In this document: piece after piece, positions 23,480 to 35,109 of the stretch
Numbering within the stretch: position 1 is the first letter of the stretch
Layout: each line of letters opens with the position of its first letter
NCBI RefSeq assembly: GCF_032854445.1
Contig: NC_088301.1
Coordinates: 21,385,808 to 21,449,807, forward strand
Reading direction: 5' to 3'
Length of the DNA stretch: 64,000 nt
DNA from: Liolophura sinensis
Taxonomy: Eukaryota > Mollusca > Polyplacophora > Chitonida > Chitonidae
Made by a program: the position numbers and the translations under genes
Notes under the pieces: model-generated
What the model was told of the DNA's origin: nothing
The model's database searches: none
What the model saw: the letters and a program-made list of their open reading frames with translations, nothing else

Positions 23480-23960
23480 TATGTCTGGGTAAAATATTTT
23501 AAAAACCAGCAGCATCTTGCCTGACAGGAGAGCGATAAAGGGAGATAACTGACGAAAACAGCCTGCCCAGCCCAAGTGATTTTCTGTCAACAAGCTGATG
23601 CCCCAGTGTGCATGGTTTACTAACAAAAGCCAGGGAAATGTTCCAGTGTTGTCTTGTCCTGTGGAGATTGCTGTCAGACTCCAGTACTTCAAAAGTGGGC
23701 AAATACAGACAGGCCCCGCGAAACTAGGGGTGTCTGGCCAAGCCTTATCTTCGCCCCACAATCTTCAGTAGGAATCATCAAAGGCTTTTAAGGCAAGGCT
23801 GTGTGTTTGGAAAACGCCACAAACACTGGAAAGTAGACCAGGGTAGAAAACTGAAGACCTGATCAGCCATACCACCCGGCAATACCCTGACCGCACTTGG
23901 CGGAGTTGTGCCTATTATTTACAAGAACCCCTCTATTCCTCAGCCAAGTCTGCAGGCGAA
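23480..23960. promoter_or_regulatory. candidate cis-regulatory island
   Basis: A GC-richer, repeat-free block includes GAGATAACTGACG (GATA plus Myb-like), AAGCCTTATCTTCG and AATCATCAAAGGC (TCF/Lef-like). The 108-codon minus-strand frame (23435-23761) crosses it but begins and ends in AT-rich sequence and has no recognisable domain. Confidence 0.25.
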
Positions 23961-24070
23961 AGATTCACCAGAGACTAACTCTACATGTATCGGTGCATGC
24001 AGTTTACTTGAAAACATTAAGAAAACCACATTCTACATCAATGGAGGTATTAACCCACATCTTAACTCTT

Positions 24071-24101
24071 ATTCATTCATTCATTCATTTATTTATTTAT
24101 T
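24071..24101. repeat. TCAT/TTAT tetranucleotide repeat
   Basis: Four TCAT-type units pass into three TTAT-type units. It resembles the tail of a retroposon, but no SINE body is recognisable on either side. Confidence 0.8.
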
Positions 24102-24104
24102 CAC

Positions 24105-24960
24105 CATAAATCTTGACATAATTACACAGATACACATTTGGAATACTATTGGTAGGAATTATTAAAGCTTGTAATAAGGCACAAAAATAAAGTTCACCAA
24201 ACCATGAAGATCTGCTTTGGGCTATGTTCTCTGTAGACTGGACACAACACTTAATCACCAAAGCCCATGGCGGAAATATAAAATATACATTTAACCATTT
24301 GTTCACCTACATTATACATGTATTTGTATAAAAATCACTTTCCAGAAATCATAACTTGACAAAGCATATGAAAAAGGCTGTCTTTTTCGAATGACATAAA
24401 AAAGTACAACTGGATGCCCGCAGCATTTTCTATTAAGTGCAGTGCTAGTAATATACATGTATATGGATACAAAATTCACAGAAAGTTAACCAATTAACCT
24501 TGCTAAACAGTACCAGGAAGCTGGTCTTAGCAACAACAGCAACAACAAAATAATAATAATAATACAATTATATTATGAAGGGATTTAATATTTCTGCACT
24601 TTAAGGGCAATCACACGCACAGTACACATTCAACCATCATCTACAATCATGTCATGCAATAACTTTTTACTCTCTTGAAATTAGATAACTCGAAGCAGCC
24701 CAATATATGTTCACAGAGAATGAAGACATAAGTTTGGAGAAGGTTGATTTTTTTCAATACTAAATATCCACTAAAATCAATGTCTATGTGATAGTTATTA
24801 TATATTTCATAAGCAAAAATGGAAGAATTGACAACATAAAAACATCACCATGAAGCAACAAATGTGACATTATCATTTCCATTGTAAAAAAAACAAAAAA
24901 ACAAAACAAAAAATTTATAGAACTGTTTTACAACTGATTAATCTTTCTTGTATGGCTACA
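24105..24960. other. AT-rich noncoding stretch, no gene seen
   Basis: A short CAA/AAT tract lies at 24536-24564. Otherwise this is background sequence. Confidence 0.45.
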
Positions 24961-24964
24961 CTAA

Positions 24965-25440
24965 CAAATGCTGTTGTGTGAGAATTTCAGGCTGCCATCG
25001 CCATTAATGGATAGACCGACCACTGCTGAAGCACAAAATGCTTTCGGTCAATAACAACTTGGCGGCAAAGCATTTAGACTGGCCACGGCTTCGATTTATT
25101 TCCTGGTAGTTGCAGGGCATGTTGAGGAATACGCATCTCTAAATCAAACCAGTCTGGCTTGTTAAGAATCCCACTCTGCGATAAAAACCCAATTCTTGGT
25201 TGATTTATGCAAATTGTACAGACCATGTGAGCCTTTCCAATAATCTGTTTCATCGTATAGCATCCTGACAGGCAAACAAGCGAAAACTCATTGATCAAAC
25301 CTACTTTTCATGTGAAATAGAATATTCCACGAAGTATGCCCCTCCGATTAAACTCTGCAGATCATGGGTGATACCATATCGGTTTGCAGGGGTTTACCTA
25401 ACAGCGATTAATACATGTACAATGTACATCTGTCTGCAGC
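24965..25440. promoter_or_regulatory. candidate cis-regulatory island with octamer
   Basis: A complex block contains an exact POU octamer ATGCAAAT (25207-25214) preceded by GGTTGATTT, plus CCAATAATCTG, CTCATTGATCAAACC (TCF-like) and ACAGCGATTAAT. The 74-codon minus-strand frame at 25074 is not supported by splice sites or a domain. Confidence 0.3.
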
Positions 25441-25744
25441 AAAGAGAGCAGCATCAAGCTGTGTTGTGTGGAATTTTACAAGCGCAAGCCATATACATGT
25501 ACACCCTCTTAACTTAAGGACCAGACTTTGAAGTATCACCACGAGAATTAACAAAGGACGTCACCACACTAAATAGTCAAATTAACTGGTGGAGACGACG
25601 ATATACAGCATGTTGTTCAATCACTCAATCATGCGGCTTCAATATAAGGACAATCGTCTTCAAATCCTTTCATTTAACTTTCTGAACAAACACATGAATT
25701 CATTACTAAACATAAAGTACACGTGCCTTATGTGTGTTAACAAA

Positions 25745-25975
25745 TGGATGCAAAACATGCTCCATAATTTCTCAACCTTTTTTTCATATGAAAGAAAAAC
25801 TTTCAGTGCAATTTATGCACATTTTTTATTTGATTTTGGTTGGATTGACAAATTTTAGAGCTTCACAAAAAGTATAGTTTTATCAGTCCACATAGAATAA
25901 TGCCTTCAGAAAATACTTGAATAAACACCTTGCAAACATGCAAAATAGTTGAAGAATTACAGTATATATAATATA
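25745..25975 (+). repeat. dispersed repeat D, copy 1
   Basis: The core 25873-25945 aligns to 29040-29112 with 66 of 73 bases identical. Weaker similarity extends upstream through CTTTCAGTGCAATTTAT to about 25745. The two copies are in the same orientation. No tRNA-like head or target-site duplication was found. It may be a fragment of an interspersed repeat or of a segmental duplication. Confidence 0.75.
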
Positions 25976-26170
25976 TATATTGTCTGGAATGATCTCTTAA
26001 TCAAATCTAAGAGCTATTTATATCTGTTATTGTACAAAGAGGTGTAGAGGTGTTCTGGATATTCAAAAATACAACATGTAAAAGGTTACAAACATAACCA
26101 GATGAAAACTATTTACTGGCTTCAGACAAATATGTGTGTATATATCCATATGTGTACCCGAACAAACTAT

Positions 26171-26187
26171 ATGTGTGTGTATGTATG

Positions 26188-26240
<53 letters not shown>
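26171..26240. repeat. compound microsatellite ending in (GT)21
   Basis: ATGT and AT units lead into 21 uninterrupted GT dinucleotides (26199-26240). Open frames rich in His/Thr or Cys/Val on both strands come from this repeat and are not genes. Confidence 0.95.
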
Positions 26241-26242
<2 letters not shown>

Positions 26243-26244
26243 TT

Positions 26245-28900
26245 TCAGAATGCTGTTGGTTTTAGAAAATGTTTTTCCCAGATACATAGCGATCTACATA
26301 AAAATAGCATTTAAACAGACAAAAAGAAAAAAAAAAAAGATATGGTACACTTAGAAGAAATAATGCTTTGATTTCAACAGGATATCTGATAGTTTACAAA
26401 AACAGAATATATCCCTTAATATTGTTTAAATATGTTACTAAAAAGAAATATTACATAGTTAAGTGCAGATTGAAGTGCAGATAGTACACTTATTGAAAAC
26501 AATATGTGTACTATTGAGACACACACGATCACCTTTTCCTCACACAGGCAGATATTCACATAGACAGATGAACAGAGTATAGAACAAAATCCCGTCTGGT
26601 GCCAACAAAATTCAAGTAAGAGCACGCCATAAACACATACCGAATCACTTAAAAGTACCCTATCAATGACGGCTACTGCATAATGCCTACTGTCTACCCA
26701 ATCTCAAAGAATACATTAGTAATTTCTCCTCCCCTCCCACCACCCCCCAACCAAACACATTTCGTAAATTGAGTTGCATTCAGGCACTTACCCAGACATT
26801 TACAATTTGCAAACAAAACCTTACAAGGTTCTGAATTTACCAATTTTTGAAGTAACCTAAGCAGTTTCATACTCCAAAGGGTTATTTTATCCAGTTTCCA
26901 ATAATATTTTGTACCATGGCTGAAAAAAATTAATTTCATTTACACAATTATAGTAAAATACTCACAATGAAAAAGACTACTGAAAAAAAATACAAGAAAA
27001 ATTGAAAAAAAAAAATAATAATAATAATAAAATAAAACAGCACAAAAACTTGTTTTACTATTTTGGACAAATTCTATGATTTATATTTAAATTAGGCAAC
27101 ACAAAACTTGGGAAAACAGTACAATCAGATTAGATTTCACACATTCCTATTTAGAGATCAATTTAATATCCATCGGTGTATAACAGTAGTAAGCCTGTAC
27201 ACAGCACTAATGTACAAAAACATCAGGTAGGTGAGGACCCAACAGACAGAAGTATAACATGAAATATTTTGAAATCATAAAATCTGGACAATTTTTTTTT
27301 CTTCATTTTATGATTTATTTCTGTTTTATTTGTTTTGAAGAATTTTCCTGGTCTCTCAGTTTCAAATAAAATAGTTTAATTATCAATTGTAATAAAGTAC
27401 TGTTTTTTTTACAACATGCAGTATTTCTAATATGTGAACCAGATTACATTTACATTGAGATTGTCATACTTTTTTTTTTCTCTGAAATAAAATTTAAAAA
27501 TTTATATTTTATATCTCTGATGTATAACCACCATTTCTTTCTTATGACAAAAGAAAAAAAAAATGTGAAAATATTTCAAAGCATAAAATCCACGCTCCTT
27601 TAAATGCGAACTGTTACATGGAATTATTATTCCCAGAAAAGACACAGTAGTACTGACCCAGAGACTGACGACAAAAGAAAAATAAAATCACACAGTTTCA
27701 GTTTATCTCAGCACCTACTCCTTACACAAACAACTGTACAAATACACACTCCCCAAACTAATGCCTGTATACAGCAATTACCTGCATGTTATTCCCATAA
27801 TATTCAGCTGTGAAAATAGTCCTGCCTACAACCTTACGCCTTCAAGATGTAGGACATATGACCCGGGGAACACTGAGAAACATGCTTTCAATTATAAAGC
27901 GGCTTGGACCCATCCAGTTTAATCAAAAGTAAATGTTTGGCTAAATTTGCAAAATTCTGTCTTTATGAATTTTATGTTTTACAGATTTCTAGTCAATATA
28001 AATCGCTGTTTTTTCCCTACACATATATTCCACTCGAAACAAGTAAATACATGTAAAATTTGTCTGGTTAAAGCAACAAAAAAAAGGGTGGAACAAACTG
28101 AGATTATTACATATAAGTAGTTTTTTAAATTCATCATGTTTCCACCTGATTAATTAAATGCTAGCTGTCTTTAAAAAAGTTGTTTGATTCAAGCACAATT
28201 TAATGGTAATTTTGTACAAGGTGGATACTGTTGGGTAATTCAGCCAATGGAATAAAAACAGCTTGAACAGATTCACTGCTAAGGAGTTTAACAATAATCT
28301 TGTTCATTAACCACAAAATGAATCTCAATGAACTGAAATATTATGTGGTGATTGTTTGAGGAGAGAACATATACCACTCTTAACCAAACAACTGCTACAG
28401 GTAGTCTGGGACCAAGTTATGATTAAGTGGAACTGAATAACACACAGTACTGCTCACACTGTGACTCCGGAAACCAGACAAAACCATGGAGCTCTTTTTG
28501 ACAGTTAAAGTATTACAGTCAGATGAAAATAGGAATAATGTTTAACCATAATATAATAAATTGTGCTCAGGCCGCAAGAAAAACAAATCCAATATTATCA
28601 CTGAAACCTACTAGGCCATAACACATCCACAGAACACACCCTTAAACCAAGCAAATTCAAACTTCTATAATTCATAAAATAACCAAAACTTTATGAAAAT
28701 TGTACAATAATTTGATTGTTAATTCTTTTTTGTCATTTACATTACAGCTGTCTTTTTATTACAAAACTTGTATGAAATTTCTCCCTACATTTATAACTTC
28801 GAAGAAAGTTTACAAAGGAACAATGTGAGCCAAAGCGCAGAGAATTTTTGACATACACTGTATGTTAACCTGAAAATGAATCCCTTCCATGCAATCAAGT
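26245..28900. other. long AT-rich stretch, no gene seen
   Basis: Many A-runs and T-runs are present. A C-rich patch near 26728-26752 and an AAT repeat at 27005 are the only structured parts. Open frames of up to 81 codons are AT-driven. Confidence 0.45.
27005..27031. repeat. (AAT)n microsatellite after an A-run
   Basis: An A-run is followed by about six AAT units. Confidence 0.85.
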
Positions 28901-28909
28901 TTAAAGAAA

Positions 28910-29135
28910 TGGTTGTGCTTTTACCCTAATTCCTCAACAATTTCGCAAATGAAACAGTTACTTTCAGGGCAATTTATAATTTGATTCTGGGGACAAAACT
29001 ACACTGATTGGATTGTCCAATTCCAGGGCTTTACAAAAGTATAATTTTATCAGTCAACACAGAATAATGCCTTTAGAATATGCTTAAATAAACACCTTGC
29101 AAACATGCAAAAAGCTTGAATTACAGTAAATGTAT
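28910..29135 (+). repeat. dispersed repeat D, copy 2
   Basis: Matches copy 1 at 25745-25975 in the same orientation, best over 29040-29112 (66 of 73 identical). Both copies contain TTATCAGTC, AGAATAATGCCTT and AAACACCTTGCAAACATGC, and both end near an AT/GT-rich tract. Confidence 0.75.
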
Positions 29136-29214
29136 GTATATATGTGTGTATGTACAATTACCTGTGTACATAAGAACGTAAGTATCTTTCGTTAGAACAT
29201 GTACACTAAGCACA

Positions 29215-29790
29215 AACAACATGTCTCAACCGTCACAGGCCAGCAGATGTTCGTTAACAATAAGACTTGCTGTAAAACGGCAACAGAAAGCACTGTAAAA
29301 AATGCTGGCATCATTAAATGACCATGATAAGGAATTTGAAGGTAAATTACCTGGCTGAGACGACGGTGCCGGCTGATTATGTGACAGTAATCACTTCAAA
29401 GTATGACCCCACGCTTCTATCTCCTTTTAGTAGATATAATGCACTCAAAGTGCCAAATGAAAACATATCATGCAATGCCACCATTCATCACAACAGAGCC
29501 GACAAGATAACCACACTTACGGGGCACTTTGCTATCCAAAGATTTGAGCGCTCCCCCAGCAGGCTTTTAAAAAGACGTCAGGAAATTTGCAGCATTCAGA
29601 ACAACTTGCGCAGAGTTCTGCGTCACATAATTAGACTGTGGTAAATTTACGAGATTGAATTCTGCCAAAGTGACGATCAAGCAATCATGCAAGTTTAACG
29701 GAGATAAAACAACTGGTGTTCTTCGTGAAAGGAGACTGAAGTCAGTAAAGCAGAGCCCTATTTTTGTTCTCGAAAATAGCTACTTTCATC
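29215..29790. promoter_or_regulatory. candidate cis-regulatory island
   Basis: About 570 bases of complex sequence include TGATTA and TAATCA in inverted orientation around TGACAG (29374-29393), then ATCACTTCAAAG (TCF-like). The plus-strand frame 29318-29644 (108 codons) covers most of it but has no start context, domain or splice sites that I trust. Overlapping homeodomain and TALE cores make a regulatory role more plausible. Confidence 0.35.
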
Positions 29791-30021
29791 AAATTCAGCC
29801 AATAATCTGCAATAAAAAAATTCAAACCACCTAAATTTATAAAATATCCAAACTGCCACTCCTTAATATTTGCCAAAATATATTTTCCTTTTACCTTCTA
29901 AAACGCACCACTTCCTTACCAAGAAAAAAAGAAAAACAAAGGAAAAATAAATTGGCAAAGAATATCAAAAAATTTAGGACAAAAGACTATGGCAAAAAGA
30001 AACAAAATCTTGTCCACTCAC

Positions 30022-30182
30022 TTGAAGAGTAAAACAGACTCATGTCCAATGGTTGAACAGGCTGGAGCTATTGGTCCACAGAATAGAGACGAGCAGATCA
30101 GATCACTGGTGTAATTTCCGGGACATCGTCCGCACACATTGACAACTGCAATGGCTATAGCAAGTGATACACCACAAGCTTC
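30022..30182 (-). CDS. candidate Cys-rich exon, family not recognised
   Basis: On the minus strand, acceptor ATGTGCAG leads into 53 open codons ending at a consensus donor, TTCAA/GTGAGT. The other two frames contain stops. The peptide has seven cysteines (CGVSL, NVCGRCPGNYTSD, LICSSLFCGP, PACSTIGHES) and an NYT sequon, as in an extracellular or membrane protein. Start phase is 0, end phase is 2. The region also has CCAAT-like words and could be a regulatory island instead; chance cannot be excluded. Confidence 0.25.
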
Positions 30183-30189
30183 CTGCACA

Positions 30190-30520
30190 TAAGTTAGGCC
30201 GCTCACAAGTAGGTAGGCATATAAACTGTGCAGATCTCTGGGGGGGATAAGGGACGGTATACTGGACACGACTGACAGGAAGAGTTTAGCTCACAGTGCT
30301 GTGGATACGACCACTCTGGGAGCCCCCCAGTCACAGTAACTGGCCTCCTTCTCAAGAGTTCTCCCATCTCTAACATCTCCCTAGGTATAAAAGGGTCCCT
30401 GAACAAGCCGCGGCAAGGTGAAACTCAATCCACACCACCAGATCCGTTTAAAACACAACAAGCTATTCCACTGAAGAAGGCCATTGCCAATATTGTGGCT
30501 TTTGGAAGCTAAAGAGATCA
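30190..30520. other. GC-richer stretch flanking the candidate exon
   Basis: The sequence has complex composition and includes GGGGGGG near 30240. A 67-codon minus-strand frame without recognisable features crosses it. It could be part of the same regulatory or exonic block as 30022-30182. Confidence 0.25.
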
Positions 30521-30524
30521 GAGA

Positions 30525-31130
30525 TTTAAGATCTCTTTTGAAATCATTCACCAATTCTATTGATGGAAGATTTAAATTTCAGTGCCATTTATTCATTTTT
30601 ATACCAGGGTAATAAAGACTGGAATAGATCCACCAATTTTGATGGAACTCCCCATTTTTAAGCACACAGAAACAATTTACTGCTTGTTAAAGCACATTTT
30701 AGCAAAGAAATTAATATATGGAAAATCACATCGCTGATTAAATATGTAACTACTTCAAAATTGCTATATATTGCATGCATAAAATTATAAAAATAAAATA
30801 TGTGTAAAAATCCTTCTAAGAAAATAACTTTGCTTTGAAATGTTTTGTTGCAACTCACTTCAATGATGCAAAAACATGGGATATAACATGTAGCCATTTC
30901 TTTCAGTACCGACCCCAATGACCTTAATATACCTTTTACTATTTTGCTCAGTATTGTTTATTTTAATATTTTAACAGCACATCCTATTTAGTTAAAAATC
31001 TTCAAAGACAAATTTAACTTCAAATAATTCAAACACAATAATACTTATATCATGTAGTTTGTGCTTTCACGTTGGACATGGGCTTGACATTTGCAGAATA
31101 TCATTTATCTTCAGCACAAATCACTCCGAA
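30525..31130. other. AT-rich noncoding stretch, no gene seen
   Basis: The minus-strand 86-codon frame at 30658 is AT-driven. Nothing else was recognised. Confidence 0.45.
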
Positions 31131-31133
31131 GTC

Positions 31134-31244
31134 TTTATTTATTTGATTGGGCATTTTACGCCATACTCAAGAGTATTTCACTCATAGGACAGCAGCTAGC
31201 ATTACGATCGGAGGAAACTGGGCAGAGCCTGAGGGAAAACCACC
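31134..31244 (-). repeat. SINE family A, 5'-truncated copy
   Basis: The plus strand reads TTTATTTATTTGATTGG, CATTTTACGCCATACTCAAG, then GGAGGAAACTGGGCAGAGCC, which corresponds to the reverse complement of the SINE 3' half. The head is missing. The short ORFs on both strands across this segment are products of the repeat. Confidence 0.85.
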
Positions 31245-31249
31245 ATACT

Positions 31250-31855
31250 CTACAATATGTAATGCTGTCACTACACCATTTTCCTGCTTCAAAAAGAAAA
31301 ATGCAGAACAGACAACTTGCATATTTATTGTTTTTGACAACTGATTGTGGAAGAAAACCTCCAAGGGACACGGTGAATAACACATTAATTACATGACAAT
31401 AGTCATTTTGAAAACTCATGTCAATTATTGAATGCGACAGGTGTTCTGCAAATATTTTACAACCTCTTGAAAGTGGATTTGTACATCTAGATTACCAACT
31501 GCCAGATACAAATTCACAGCAGATTTTTATTTCTTATACATTGCATCTACAAATTCTCAGTCAGTTCAATAAACCACAGAAATTCATGACAAAACTTTGG
31601 GTAGTTCTTTCAAACCAATGGCCTTGTGACAAGTAATACATTCTTTGGATATTTACTCAAGTCCATGTCACATCTTGTTTTGTCTTTCAAAATATATCTG
31701 TAATGATTACTTTCATATTTCCATTGGCATGATATTCTTAAAAATATAATAAACATGAAAACCAAATACAGCATTGTTAAAGTTTTAGGGTTGGTTTCTT
31801 ATGACCAACATGGCTTTATTTCAGTGTCCAATGAACACCTGAGAATCATGATTTA
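31250..31855. other. noncoding, no gene seen
   Basis: AT-rich background; nothing recognised. Confidence 0.45.
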
Positions 31856-31859
31856 TAAG

Positions 31860-32440
31860 ACGAATGATGACGGAACAGAAAATGTTCAGGTGGGCTGCAT
31901 TACAAGTCAATATCACCAAACACTGTGATTGCAGTTTTAATAAACTAAAGAGTGTCTCCTGCCTCTTGTATGTGAGACACTTCCTGCAGATCAACCTCTT
32001 TCAGATGAAAATTATTGCAAGCAAAGCACACTTGAGCCATCACAATGATTGCAATACTTCTCAGAGAGAATCGAGTCATTTCCAGCAAGTTGGATAATAC
32101 AGAAGGCCATTATTACGACAGGACTAAACACGACTCCAACACCCGAATATCTGAGCCACAGACCTGCTGGTCTTTCTTACTCAGAAACCATCTGTTGATC
32201 AGGTTCATTGTTAATATCTATTTTGGATGGAAGCTTTATTGCCTGTCAGACACAGCCTGTGATACATGTTCACAGCTGACATTGACAGCAGTACTGAGGC
32301 TCATTGAACAGATTAAACCCAGGCCTGTGTCCTCTGTATTCACCAAGATGGGAAGTACTGTGAACCTTTTAATGCCAGGACAGAAGGCAAGGAGAGCAAT
32401 TGAAGTCATGGGGGCACTTGTGTGAAACCCTTCGTAAGAA
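31860..32440. promoter_or_regulatory. candidate cis-regulatory island
   Basis: A complex block is crossed by plus-strand frames of 77 and 126 codons that overlap each other in different registers, which argues against either being a gene. No domain was recognised. Composition and lack of repeats are the only support for a regulatory role. Confidence 0.22.
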
Positions 32441-32444
32441 GCCA

Positions 32445-33085
32445 TTACTGTCTAGGAAAAGAGTTTTTTGACAATTTACAACAAGACTGGCAGCAAGCAA
32501 ATTTGGCTTCATCAAGCCCACCCCCTACCGCCTTCACCTCCACTACGTATTAATGTTAAATCTTCTTACTCAAGCATTGTCAGACCTCCTTTCCCCACTC
32601 CAAATGCTACCCCACCTTTGTAAAAAATTAATCTGAAGTCATATGTGGTTTATTGCTCTTCTCTAGTCTAATCAGGCAATGGCCATGGGCTAACAGGGCC
32701 ATAGTGCTGATTTATGATTGGTCATTTGCTTAGCTAATCAGCAGCCACAGAGCATGCATTAAAAACCTGCTTTTAGAGCCCAGCTTGAGGACATTTTTAC
32801 AGCTAACATAAAAACATCTATATTTCACATATATCATAATAATTTACCAAGATGTTACTTTTACAGACATCTGTTACAAAAACATATTAAAATGAGTTCT
32901 TTAATCACAAAAATGAAAATTCACTCCAACATTATAATTTTATTTTCATAAATAGTTTGTTTGTTTTTTTCAGTCAATACCGCAGCTTTTGTGTTGTTAA
33001 TACATTAGAGTGCTCATCCATCGTCAGATAACTAGTGCTGCTGGACACAGCTGATTTGATATGCCAAGATGGTTGAGACAAATCT
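32445..33085. other. mixed stretch with a small complex patch
   Basis: The part 32655-32770 contains palindromic GCCATGGGC-like sequence, CTAATCAGG, GATTGGTCATTTG (an inverted CCAAT box) and GCTAATCAGC. The rest is AT-rich. A strong but isolated acceptor (TTTGTTTTTTTCAG) ends at 32972 and leads into stops. Confidence 0.3.
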
Positions 33086-33088
33086 GCT

Positions 33089-33122
33089 AAAAAAAAAATA
33101 AATAAATAAATAAATAAATAAT
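33089..33122. repeat. A-run plus (AAAT)n microsatellite
   Basis: An A-run is followed by seven AAAT-type units. It resembles the tail of SINE family A, but no recognisable SINE body precedes it. Confidence 0.85.
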
Positions 33123-33429
33123 GGGGTGAATTTACATTCAAGTTAAACCAAAATACTGTTATACAAACGAGACATTACCTACATTTTGTTTTGATATGAA
33201 AACTTGAGTTCTAACAAACTTGTACACATCATGACAATTTAGAACTGTTTTTTCTTCTGTAGCTGCTGTTCGACTCCAAAAAGGTCCTGAAAACTTGGTT
33301 CAGATACACGTATCCTTCACAGGAATATTTAACAACCGTACTATAAAACATGTTAAATGCTTGTCTTCAATTCTGAGCAAATAAAGGCAGCTTTGAATGC
33401 TAAGTTAATCAATTTTCTTCAGTCCAATT

Positions 33430-34180
33430 GTATATATGTGTATCAGATGGACACATAATCCATATGCTAATTACGTCAACTGAGCAGCCAGCCTATATAA
33501 AGGCTTATATGTCAAAACACAGCGTCTTCTGGGAACATGCTGCGACTGACCATAACAAAGGTGCCGAGTCTTTCTGTCCATGCATGATCAAAAGCTCTGT
33601 CAATGGACTTTGATTCCTCTGTTAACTGGTAGATCAATGGATGATTCTGACTGAAGTATTGTAGAGCAACTCGCGAACAAGCAGTACCCAAGTGGCCTGC
33701 TCCTCTGACATTCGCCTTACCCCATGAGTTAGTCGGCTTCATTAGCGAGGTATATATGACCACAACAAACAACACTGGCTTAACCTGTGCAGCTATCAAG
33801 CTCCATCTCTTCGCAATTAGTCCATGAACTTGGGGCACAAATCACTGAAGTACCGGCAGCACATGAGGTTGTGGTTAGTAAGCTACATCTTTGATAACAC
33901 AAATGTTTCCCCAGTGTTTCTATCTCTGTAAATCTATGGCACTCGCCCGTCCTGTAGCTCTCATTAGAAACCTGGCTTTTATTGCACCAATCCCCACTAC
34001 AACAACAACATTCCCACCTGAGAATCTGGTACATATCTAGATTTCAGCCTGATGTCATCAAACAGGGCTGATCGCTGAAAGGTCATCTCCCAACAGTCTC
34101 TTAATCGGCTTTCTTTATCGAACAACGCTGTTTACCGCAGAGCAGCCTGCATTTTTAATCTCTTGATTTGTCTAAGTCTG
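33430..34180. promoter_or_regulatory. candidate cis-regulatory island
   Basis: About 750 bases of complex sequence contain repeated TCF/Lef-like words (TGATCAAAAGC, GACTTTGATTCC, ATCTTTGATAACAC), homeodomain-type CTTCATTAGCG and TCTCATTAG, and CACCAATCCC. Minus-strand frames of 108 and 84 codons overlap it without recognisable domains. An enhancer under Wnt and homeodomain control is a hypothesis only. Confidence 0.3.
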
Positions 34181-34189
34181 ACTTCATAA

Positions 34190-34790
34190 GTGCAATGTAC
34201 ATGTACATGCATACAATAAATGTTATAAGTTGAAAGCTGATTTTTTTCTCATGTCAGTTACCCTCGCAGAATTAGTTGGTAGAAACAATGAGTCACACAG
34301 ATTGATTATTTTCTTGAGGAAATACAGATAATTAACAAATGGTAAAATCTGTGCTGAAGGCAGGTTTGAATTCTTTTCCAATATGTGATTGTTATACTAA
34401 TTTGTAATGGTAAAAAGTATCAAATGCCCATGAACATACAGGACAGAATCAGACTCCTGCTTTCAAGATCTTGTGAGTGCTGCTTTACATCTTGTTCTGG
34501 AAAACCTGAATATTCATAGGCCTTATCTACTCAACACAAAACCATTGTCAGATTTTTAAAATGCAAAATTTGATTTGTTTCAATACCTAACATATGTATG
34601 TAACAGCTGCTTACAAAAAAATTATTTTAATCAGGCAATGTTATGTACAAACCACAATACAAAGCAATGATCTCTTGTAAAACTTGATGTAAACAGTACA
34701 TGTACATTTTACCAACATGAGGGTTAATTATACACAGTTTTAAAAAATCCTAAAATCACTAAAACCCTATGGATAATTAATGAATGTTAC
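34190..34790. other. AT-rich noncoding stretch, no gene seen
   Basis: ACATGTAC words recur (34198, 34698). A possible acceptor, TTTTTTTCTCATGTCAG, ends at 34257 and leads into 23 open codons before a stop; this is not enough to call an exon. Confidence 0.4.
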
Positions 34791-34840
34791 ACTGGGTGTC
34801 AAAAATGCTGCATGGTGCTTAATGCCGCACTAGTCCTCAG

Positions 34841-35093
34841 CATGTCTACCACAATGTTGACTGAACAGCTTGACCAGTGGTATCTAAACAAAAACAGTGG
34901 GGAGTTGGAGACAGTACAGCCCATGTTCCCACCAGCAGTACACTGAGCATCCTTCAGGTCACCCACCCCATCCCAGCCCATCACACCACACCACTGGCAC
35001 TATCACCAGCACCTGGTCAGCTTCCCACCAGGAGGGGTTCCCAGCTAACCAGAACATCACAGAAATGTACACTACAAGAATCCATGGATGATC
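34841..35093 (+). other. coding-like segment with competing frames
   Basis: From a possible acceptor (TAGTCCTCAG, ending at 34840) one frame gives STTMLTEQLDQWYLNKNSG and stops at 34914. A second frame, after CCACCAGCAG, gives a His/Pro/Ser/Thr-rich peptide beginning YTEHPSGHPPHPSPSHHTTG and stops at 35091. Both have protein-like composition, but they cannot both be coding without a splice or frameshift between them. It may be a terminal exon of an unrecognised gene, a pseudogene, or chance in a C-rich patch. Confidence 0.2.
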
Positions 35094-35109
35094 ATACCAG
35101 ACAATGATC

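Noticed and set aside
26063-26354. His/Thr- and Cys/Val-rich ORFs
   Set aside because: Translation of the GT/AC microsatellite on both strands.
29318-29644. 108-codon plus-strand ORF as a gene
   Set aside because: No recognised domain and no splice sites; composite homeodomain/TALE words suggest regulatory DNA.
33512-33838. 108-codon minus-strand ORF
   Set aside because: Overlaps an island rich in TCF and homeodomain words; peptide not recognisable.
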